This document shows, one piece after another, positions 14,970 to 16,671 of a stretch of DNA of 16,671 bases. Both the position numbers and the translations under genes were made by a program. Source of the stretch: Baffinella frigidus. Taxonomy: Eukaryota > Cryptophyceae > Cryptomonadales > Baffinellaceae. Within the stretch, counting starts at the first letter, position 1. Each line of letters begins with the position of its first letter. Under the pieces are notes generated by a model. It was not told where the DNA came from. It was given only the letters and a program-made list of their open reading frames with translations, and searched no databases. The stretch is from positions 33,351 to 50,021 of the forward strand of contig MU646398.1 in the NCBI GenBank assembly GCA_026770585.1, read 5' to 3'.

Positions 14970-16174
14970 CGCGCGCGCGCGCGCGCGCGGAGCAGGTGAG
15001 GGTAGCACGACCGCGTGCGTTGGGCGACTGCCCCCCAAGGGGCGTCATCAGAGGGGGTCACGACAAAGGGACGGCATCCCCCACGCGTGGGGGTAGTAAA
15101 GAGGAATAAAGGTGGATCACCTTGCGGCCGAGCTGTTCAGCCCCGGCAATCTCGATGATCTTCTGCATCGCTTTGTCCGCCTGTCACCCCAGACAGGGGT
15201 TCGGCGATTAGGGATGTGCACGGTTAACGGTGTAGGAAGGTTGCCGGTTTAGAAAGGAAACGCCACACAGCGGACTTCGAAGGGATTTTGAATAACCCCT
15301 AAGCGATAAGACCTACGACCATACAGTAGGCAACCCGTAGGGACATAGGGGGGTTCCTACAGACAAGGTAACGGAAACTCGGCCCAAAATGGGCCGAAAA
15401 TCCCTTCGTAGCCCGCTGTGTGGCTAAGTCGGCTGAAGCGCATGACTGCGAGGGGCTAAACTATGCTCAAGTCGACATGCTGGGGTTGCCGTACAAATCC
15501 GTCATTTTTGGAGCGGAAACGAGCCCGAGCTCACGAAATTGGTGAGACCAAACAGACTGTGAGGGAGAGCTGGGAGGTGAACCTGCTGGGCGAAGCGCGG
15601 ATCGCCGGTGGCATGTGAGAGGTACTGCATCTCCAGCTGAAGACTCCCCACCTACTCCCCGCAACCATTCAGTTTTTTGACGTTTTTACCAGACGTGTAT
15701 TTGACTACTGCTGGTGTGATCCGTCAGTGTGGTAGTTTTCATTGCCGGAATGTATTGAACACATATTCAAAATTTGAATCATAGGTGATGTTGAAATGAG
15801 GCGTTTTGAAGGATTACACCTCGGCGAGGGTCGTAAGGTCCTGGAGGCGGCACTTGTTGCCGTTGAAGAGGTTGAAAAAGGCTATCTTCGCGGGGCCACG
15901 GTTGCTGAACTACTGCTAGTGTGCTCCAGCCGTGTGGTAATCTTCGTTGCCAGAAACGACTAACCCAGATCTATGGTGATTTTCATTATCATAAAATATC
16001 AAAATATTAAATTTTGTAAAAATAAAATATTGAAATATTATAAATGATTGGAGAAGATTGAGACCTCCGCGAGAGTCGTCGGATCCCCGTAGCGGCACTT
16101 GTTGCCGTTGAAGGGGTTGACGAATGCCGTCTTGGATGGGCCGACCCCGGGATTGATCACTGAAGCTGGCAGCC
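7080..16174 (-). CDS. GH47 alpha-1,2-mannosidase gene, 5'-partial, 13 small exons
   Basis: Exons in transcription order: 16174-16065, 15651-15583, 15180-15121, 14804-14755, 14397-14331, 13941-13867, 12659-12591, 12228-12146, 11402-11330, 10377-10297, 9261-9156, 8067-7959, 7164-7080. All junctions are GT-AG and every phase matches, giving about 344 residues ending in TAA. Family motifs appear in the right order: LAEVGSLQLE (35-44), [16 protein letters not shown] (103-118), [15 protein letters not shown] (167-181), LLRPETMES (241-249), [23 protein letters not shown] and TTEARP near the end. The Asp of GDSFYEYL and the Glu of RPE, taken as catalytic in the family, and the Ca-binding Thr of (N/T)TEA are present. 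The sequence fits ER/Golgi class I enzymes, which remove alpha-1,2-mannose from N-glycans, rather than EDEM-type. The membrane anchor and first third of the domain lie right of the window. Confidence 0.92.
7328..7402 (+). repeat. Dispersed repeat with small hairpin (partner at 2638)
   Basis: ACCGTTACTTAAGTTAACGGAGGT hairpin then GAGACGTTCCACTCTCGACTTTT. It shares its layout with 2638-2712. Confidence 0.6.
7558..7683. mobile_element. Palindromic MITE-like family 1, copy 4
   Basis: ACTACAGAGGTACCTCGCTC at the left and GAGCGAGGTACCCCTGTAGT at the right, with interior TAGGACC ... GGTCCTAGGAGGAGGC. It lies in the last mannosidase intron. Confidence 0.84.
7754..7831 (-). pseudogene. Downstream 3' copy of the DSFFFAETL exon
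   Basis: [20 protein letters not shown] and the donor CAA|GTACAC are intact and in frame. The GYTAVADVN part has decayed and no acceptor is visible. Confidence 0.78.
7959..8067 (-). CDS. Mannosidase exon GYTAVADVN / DSFFFAETL
   Basis: Acceptor ccggcag|GGAAGG and donor CAA|GTACTC, phase 1 in and phase 2 out, two bases plus 35 codons plus two. It encodes [20 protein letters not shown] then [15 protein letters not shown], matching the family's SGGYxxxxDV and (M/L)(E/D)SFF(L/F)AETLKY. Confidence 0.93.
8147..8184 (-). pseudogene. Upstream 5' copy of the [11 protein letters not shown] exon
   Basis: ccggcag|GGAACGGGAGC then tggtgcacggcagtgctg. The acceptor and first dozen codons of 7959-8067 are recognisable, with Tyr changed. 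Confidence 0.62.
8190..8325 (+). repeat. Degenerate GGGTTAG/GGGTGAG telomere-like run
   Basis: Imperfect heptamers and octamers (GGGTTAGG, GGGTGAGG, GGGTTTA) in a mannosidase intron. Confidence 0.85.
8586..8676 (-). pseudogene. Tandem copy 1 of the FVLWRVxGNRKY exon
   Basis: Same truncation as copy 2 and almost the same sequence; the flank after the donor has diverged more. It cannot restore the RPETMES motif if spliced in. Confidence 0.83.
8871..8961 (-). pseudogene. Tandem copy 2 of the FVLWRVxGNRKY exon
   Basis: [20 protein letters not shown] then TAIEKHS and the donor are kept, but TMESA and its acceptor are replaced by unrelated sequence. Part of the 285-bp tandem. Confidence 0.85.
9156..9261 (-). 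CDS. Mannosidase exon [20 protein letters not shown]
   Basis: Acceptor accacag|ACGATGG and donor CCG|GTTCGT, phase 0 in and phase 1 out, 35 codons plus one base. It encodes [20 protein letters not shown] then [15 protein letters not shown], matching the family's TVESLFYLWRxTGxxxYxxWGWxIFxAxEKxSR. It is the third and only complete member of a 285-bp tandem series. Confidence 0.94.
9267..9372 (+). repeat. Telomere-like GGGTTTA array
   Basis: GGGTTTA with GGGTTCA and GGTTTCG variants, beginning right at the acceptor (ccctaaccacag) of exon 9156-9261. Confidence 0.9.
9548..9631. mobile_element. 84-bp palindrome, TTGTACCAGGATA ends
   Basis: TTGTACCAGGATAAGG ... AACCTCGTGCCTGGCA, then GAATTTA, then the inverse arm ending CATCCTGGTACAA. 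The flank continuing to 9694 (GGTTTTAAATAGGCCCCTCTAGCATTC) is shared with the element at 13207-13383. Confidence 0.82.
9699..10076 (+). other. Unrepetitive 125-codon open frame with hairpins (not called as a gene)
   Basis: An ATG-initiated + strand frame of mixed composition lying inside a mannosidase intron, antisense to that gene. It resembles no family I know. The DNA has several short hairpins (GCCCGACGAGAAAACGGGC, TCTTGCCCAGAGTTTCGGGCAAGA, CGCCACGTTACTGGCG), and its 3' part overlaps the frameshifted exon copy 9981-10046. It is more likely a decayed element or structured RNA region than a gene. Confidence 0.3.
9981..10046 (-). pseudogene. Downstream 3' copy 2 of the LLRPE exon, frameshifted
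   Basis: TGPAN and [12 protein letters not shown] are recognisable with donor GAG|GTGCAA, but a two-base insertion between them breaks the frame. Fainter traces of the same exon end (CTCTGGTTGGGGGAG, CTCTGGCTGGGGGAG) are at about 9461 and 9702. Confidence 0.68.
10143..10182 (-). pseudogene. Downstream 3' copy 1 of the LLRPE exon
   Basis: Reads [11 protein letters not shown] with donor GAG|GTGCTT. The YDIVVGK part is absent. Confidence 0.68.
10297..10377 (-). CDS. Mannosidase exon [12 protein letters not shown] / LLRPE
   Basis: Acceptor ctcggcag|TACGAC and donor GAG|GTGCCA, phase 0 both sides, 27 codons. It encodes [20 protein letters not shown] then FSLLRPE. The last Glu corresponds to the proposed catalytic Glu of RPE(T/V)ES. 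It is the only copy with both acceptor and donor among at least five related fragments. Confidence 0.9.
10384..10596 (+). repeat. Polypurine (GA)n/(GT)n/(GC)n microsatellite
   Basis: GA runs with GT and GC interruptions. On the transcribed (-) strand it reads as a long CU tract ending three bases before the CAG acceptor of exon 10297-10377, and so probably serves as its polypyrimidine tract. Confidence 0.9.
10634..10670 (-). pseudogene. Upstream 5' copy 1 of the [12 protein letters not shown] exon
   Basis: cttggcag|TACGAGATCGTGG encodes [13 protein letters not shown] and then diverges. The acceptor is kept, the RPE end is lost. Confidence 0.7.
10786..10825 (-). pseudogene. Upstream 5' copy 2 of the [12 protein letters not shown] exon
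   Basis: ccctggctctcggcag|TACGG encodes [15 protein letters not shown]. It has a good pyrimidine-rich acceptor, but the LLRPE end and donor are missing. Confidence 0.7.
11002..11018 (-). pseudogene. Downstream 3' stub of the TGLAAES exon
   Basis: A 19-base direct repeat (11000-11018) of the exon end at 11328-11346, including its donor GT. It lies on the far side of the heptamer array. Confidence 0.7.
11117..11328 (+). repeat. GGGTGTA heptamer array, about 29 units
   Basis: Near-perfect GTAGGGT tandem with a few GTGGGGT units. It differs from the plant telomere unit by TTTAGGG to TGTAGGG. Flanking copies of ACGCTCTCAGCGGCAAGGC stand at 11000 and 11328. Confidence 0.95.
11330..11402 (-). CDS. 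Mannosidase exon [20 protein letters not shown]
   Basis: Acceptor cctgcag|GGTGGAC and donor AGC|GTACAC, phase 2 in and phase 0 out, one base plus 24 codons. [20 protein letters not shown] then AAES matches the family's AxELxxTCYxMYxxTPTGLAxE. The donor is the first base step into the GTGTAGG array (read here as CCTACAC). Confidence 0.9.
11593..11770. mobile_element. 178-bp foldback element with ~71-nt arms
   Basis: The left arm starts GTAGAGCGCTTGCGGGAAAA and the right end is its inverse TTTTCCCGCAAGCGCTCTAC. The arms match over about 71 bases with only a handful of differences, the first 31 being identical, around a loop of about 35. The interior CCTGGTACAAATT resembles the 9548 and 13207 elements. 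It is intronic in the mannosidase gene. Confidence 0.88.
11891..11947 (-). pseudogene. Downstream 3' copy of the [13 protein letters not shown] exon
   Basis: [18 protein letters not shown] and the donor CT|GTACCG are kept. The KMEHLACFA part is replaced by a CCCTACA array (11948-12082), so the array sits between the broken copy and the full exon. Confidence 0.78.
11948..12082 (+). repeat. CCCTACA/CCCCACA heptamer array
   Basis: Repeated ACCCTAC units with ACCCCAC variants, lying between two copies of the GMLALAYES exon sequence. Confidence 0.92.
12146..12228 (-). CDS. Mannosidase exon [16 protein letters not shown]
   Basis: Acceptor actgcag|AAAATGG and donor CT|GTACCC, phase 0 in and phase 2 out, 27 codons plus two bases. 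It encodes [20 protein letters not shown] then PENHRQS. KM(D/E)HL(V/A)CF and GMLAL are family signatures. It is the only one of three copies with both ends. Confidence 0.93.
12305..12347 (-). pseudogene. Upstream 5' copy of the [11 protein letters not shown] exon
   Basis: Acceptor ttcttcag|AAAATGG and [14 protein letters not shown] are kept, then the copy breaks into repeat-like sequence (CCTAAATCC). Its pyrimidine tract (gtcttcttcag) is arguably better than that of the full exon. Confidence 0.78.
12410..12583 (+). repeat. Telomere-like GGGTTTA array
   Basis: GGGTTTA units with GGGTTCA and GGGTTTG variants. The array ends eight bases before the donor end of exon 12591-12659, so it fills the start of the next intron in transcription sense. 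Confidence 0.9.
12591..12659 (-). CDS. Mannosidase exon [17 protein letters not shown]
   Basis: Acceptor attcag|GTGCGA and donor AAG|GTTCCG, phase 0 both sides, 23 codons. It encodes [20 protein letters not shown] then PIK. This fills the family's L(T/L)YVxE ... S region just before KMEHL. Confidence 0.85.
12708..12852 (+). repeat. AT-rich microsatellite
   Basis: TA dinucleotide runs mixed with CATACATA and TATGTATA. The longest clean TA run is around 12770-12808. Confidence 0.92.
12867..13022 (+). repeat. Degenerate telomere-like GGGTTTA/GGGTTCA array
   Basis: Mixed GGGTTTA, GGGTTCA and GGGTTTG heptamers directly after the AT microsatellite. Confidence 0.88.
13033..13067 (-). pseudogene. 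Upstream 5' copy of the [12 protein letters not shown] exon
   Basis: Acceptor acccag|GTGCGGGGCAACGCG, then TAG in place of the Gln codon, then GTVFL. It is a non-functional copy of the first half of 12591-12659. Confidence 0.75.
13207..13383. mobile_element. Element with AATGCTAGAGG ends
   Basis: GAATGCTAGAGGATCCTATT at the left and the inverse AATAGGCCCCTCTAGCATTC at the right. The interior TTTGTACCAGGATA and the right end (GGTTTTAAATAGGCCCCTCTAGCATTC) also occur at 9548-9694. It lies in a mannosidase intron. Confidence 0.65.
13427..13523 (+). repeat. Degenerate telomere-like run
   Basis: GGGTTTAGG, TAGTGTTTAGG and GGGTGTAGGG units with many changes, lying between the two spare copies of the RDMRQ exon. 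Confidence 0.75.
13536..13602 (-). pseudogene. Downstream copy of the [12 protein letters not shown] exon
   Basis: Keeps PYTMRDM and IRETLEK with donor AAG|GTCCAG. It has a TGA in place of the Arg codon after MRDM and lacks the acceptor and YLLR. A further short trace (IRETL) is at about 13391-13416. Confidence 0.75.
13867..13941 (-). CDS. Mannosidase exon [20 protein letters not shown]
   Basis: Acceptor tgtgcag|TACCTA and donor AAG|GTCTAC, phase 0 both sides, 25 codons. It encodes the helical segment after YEYLLKQ, where family members have xLxTGxxxYRxMYxxAxxxI, and ends ETLEK. Confidence 0.82.
14098..14163 (+). repeat. Dispersed repeat, copy 2 (partner at 1682)
   Basis: TTGTATCACTCAACTCAATG, then TCTAGGACCTGTGTTGAGAG and AATAAAGAAGAAG. 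It has the same block order and orientation as 1682-1750. Confidence 0.65.
14331..14397 (-). CDS. Mannosidase exon [16 protein letters not shown]
   Basis: Acceptor gaaacag|GTTTAC and donor CAG|GTTCTT, phase 2 in and phase 0 out. It encodes FTSDRV then [16 protein letters not shown], the family's (S/T)LGxxGDSYYEYLLKQ signature. The Asp is one of the proposed catalytic acids. The Gly-Gly is encoded in a run of eight G, so assembly errors here would shift the frame. Confidence 0.92.
14584..14631 (-). pseudogene. Downstream copy of the [12 protein letters not shown] exon
   Basis: [15 protein letters not shown] with donor AG|GTCTAC is kept almost unchanged. The sequence upstream differs and no in-phase CAG acceptor adjoins it. 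Confidence 0.72.
14755..14804 (-). CDS. Mannosidase exon [16 protein letters not shown]
   Basis: Donor AG|GTCTAC, leaving phase 2. The acceptor gcgcag|ACGTCC is chosen because the spare copy at 14584-14631 matches from this point. An alternative acceptor ttcgcag|TCGCGC at 14834 would add ten in-frame residues. [11 protein letters not shown] corresponds to the family's GLYPxFxxPxTG stretch. Confidence 0.75.
14869..14990 (+). repeat. (CT)n/(GC)n compound microsatellite
   Basis: CT runs with interruptions to about 14954, then about 18 GC/CG dinucleotides to 14989. The alternating CG block could adopt left-handed DNA. It lies in a mannosidase intron. Confidence 0.93.
15121..15180 (-). CDS. Mannosidase exon [20 protein letters not shown]
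   Basis: Acceptor gtgacag|GCGGAC and donor AAG|GTGATC, phase 0 both sides, 20 codons. It encodes an amphipathic helix that follows TGDPRFAQQ, where family members have a similar AxKxxxxI helix. The motif itself is weak, and placement rests on phase, splice sites and position. Confidence 0.8.
15262..15424. mobile_element. Foldback element, GCCACACAGCGG ends
   Basis: The ends are GCCACACAGCGGACTTCGAA then GGGATTTT, and the inverse AAAATCCCTTCG then TAGCCCGCTGTGTGGC, over about 28 bases with two mismatches. The spacer is 107 bases and has no coding potential. It lies in the mannosidase intron between 15180 and 15583. Confidence 0.8.
15494..15565 (+). repeat. Dispersed repeat (partner at 13130)
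   Basis: AATCCGTCA...TTTGG, then CACGAAATTGGTGAGACCAAA, then CTGTGAG. The same blocks occur in order at about 13130-13190 (GATCCGTCAACTTTGGG, CACGAAATTGGCGAGACCAAA). Confidence 0.65.
15583..15651 (-). CDS. Mannosidase exon [17 protein letters not shown]
   Basis: Acceptor ggagtag|GTGGGG and donor CAG|GTTCAC, phase 0 both sides, 23 codons. It encodes [20 protein letters not shown] plus AQQ, matching the family's GTLQLEFRYLSxLTGDPKY helix. Confidence 0.9.
15820..15912 (-). pseudogene. Downstream 3' copy of the TTLAE exon
   Basis: Reads [20 protein letters not shown] then LTTLAE|GTGTAA. The donor and reading frame are intact, but the LPASVIN part is missing. A ttcag precedes it, so a shorter alternative exon is possible. 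Confidence 0.7.
16065..16174 (-). CDS. Mannosidase exon [11 protein letters not shown] / TTLAE
   Basis: Acceptor gaaacag|GGCTGCC and donor GAG|GTCTCA. It enters with two bases completing a split Gly and leaves in phase 0. It encodes [20 protein letters not shown] and ends DPTTLAE, corresponding to the family's GLPxxxxN ... LAE(V/F)G stretch. It is the only one of three copies with both ends. Confidence 0.85.
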
Positions 16175-16254
16175 CTGTTTCGGGGAGCGGGTTTTACTGC
16201 TCTGGGTTTTCTGTCCTGACCCCTTTAGGGGTTTCTGCCCTGAAACGGTCCTGC

Positions 16255-16350
16255 TGTGACTGATCTGCGCTCTTCTGCGTCTGCGCTCTGACCTTCTGCG
16301 ACTGCTATATGCGCTTCTGTGACTGTTCTATGCGCTTCTGCGACTGCCCT
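16255..16350 (+). repeat. TTCTGCGACTG-type tandem repeats
   Basis: Units like TATGCGCTTCTGCGACTG repeat about every 23 bases, with looser copies before. They adjoin the break point of exon copy 16352-16432. Confidence 0.75.
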
Positions 16351-16351
16351 A

Positions 16352-16432
16352 GGCACGCGTTGTCGTTGAAGGGGTTGACGAATGCCGTCTTGGATGGCCC
16401 CACGCCGGGGTTGATCACCGAGGCTGGCAGCC
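16352..16432 (-). pseudogene. Upstream 5' copy of the [11 protein letters not shown] exon
   Basis: Acceptor ccccag|GGCTGCC and [20 protein letters not shown] are kept. After FN the exon is replaced by TTCTGCGACTG tandem repeats, so the TTLAE end and donor are lost. Confidence 0.75.
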
Positions 16433-16435
16433 CTG

Positions 16436-16671
16436 GGGTTCGGGGTTTATGGTTTAGGGCCCAGGGTTTAGGGTTTAGGGTCTGGGGTTTAGGGTTTAGG
16501 GTTTAGGGCTTAGGGTTTAGGGTTTAGGGTTTAGTGTGTAGTGTTTAGTGTTTAGTGTTTAGTGTTTAGTGTTTAGGGGGGGGGGGGGGGGGTTTGAGAT
16601 TCAAGGTTTAGGGTTTGGGGGGGGGGGGGGGGGTAGGGTTTAGGGTTTGGGAGGGAAGGGGGGGGGGGGGG
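16436..16671 (+). repeat. Telomere-like array with three poly-G blocks
   Basis: GGGTTTA units to about 16540, then GTGTTTA units, then G runs at 16576-16592, 16617-16633 and 16658 to the window end. It lies in or upstream of the 5' intron of the mannosidase gene. Confidence 0.88.

Noticed and set aside
14637-15061. Frames with [12 protein letters not shown] stretches
   Set aside because: CT/GC microsatellite translation. Only the [16 protein letters not shown] part overlaps a real exon.
1-16671. tRNA, rRNA or spliceosomal RNA genes
   Set aside because: I saw no cloverleaf with A and B box pairs and no conserved rRNA or snRNA motif by eye. A covariance search would be needed to exclude them.

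Overview
The window looks like nuclear DNA of a eukaryotic alga or other protist. The evidence is split genes with GT-AG introns, plant-type telomere-like heptamers (TTTAGGG and variants) scattered through introns and between genes, long microsatellites, several families of small palindromic elements, and no bacterial-style operons. I cannot name the species. A prasinophyte-like green alga, a dinoflagellate or a haptophyte would all be reasonable, but all 21 introns I can place use GT donors, which is not typical of dinoflagellates.

The long open frames are mostly low-complexity artefacts. The real coding content is two convergent genes made of very short exons (24-115 nt). On the + strand, from the left edge to about 5632, lies an ankyrin-repeat protein gene. 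Ten exons (ends at 41, 859, 979, 1883, 2160, 3571, 4140, 4635, 4957 and 5632) join with matching phases into about 209 residues carrying roughly five ankyrin repeats. Its 5' end is outside the window. On the - strand, from 16174 down to 7080, lie the last 13 exons of a glycoside hydrolase family 47 (class I alpha-1,2-mannosidase) gene. They join with matching phases into about 344 residues ending in a TAA stop. Its N-terminal part lies beyond the right edge. GH47 enzymes trim mannose from N-glycans in the ER and Golgi. The ankyrin protein is probably a protein-binding scaffold. Nothing links the two functionally beyond being neighbours.

Region by region: 1-5632 is the ankyrin gene, with introns holding a 537-bp inverted repeat with a smaller palindrome inside it, a 33-bp poly-C run, AT microsatellites and telomere-like heptamers. 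5633-7079 is the space between the two gene ends, with two copies of one palindromic element, another palindrome and short tandem repeats. 7080-16174 is the mannosidase gene, whose introns hold GGGTGTA, CCCTACA and TTTAGGG arrays, a 285-bp tandem triplication, GA/CT/GC microsatellites and three more foldback elements. 16175-16671 is intron holding a damaged exon copy, short tandem repeats, telomere-like repeat and poly-G blocks.

The most striking pattern is that most exons of both genes have extra truncated copies in the adjoining introns, and these follow a polarity rule. Copies upstream (in transcription sense) keep the splice acceptor and the 5' part of the exon. Copies downstream keep the splice donor and the 3' part. 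This is what repeated tandem duplication with one breakpoint inside an exon would leave, and it suggests a way these introns grew. Telomere-like arrays sit at several of the junctions, and in both genes the predicted stop codon lies within telomere-like repeat.
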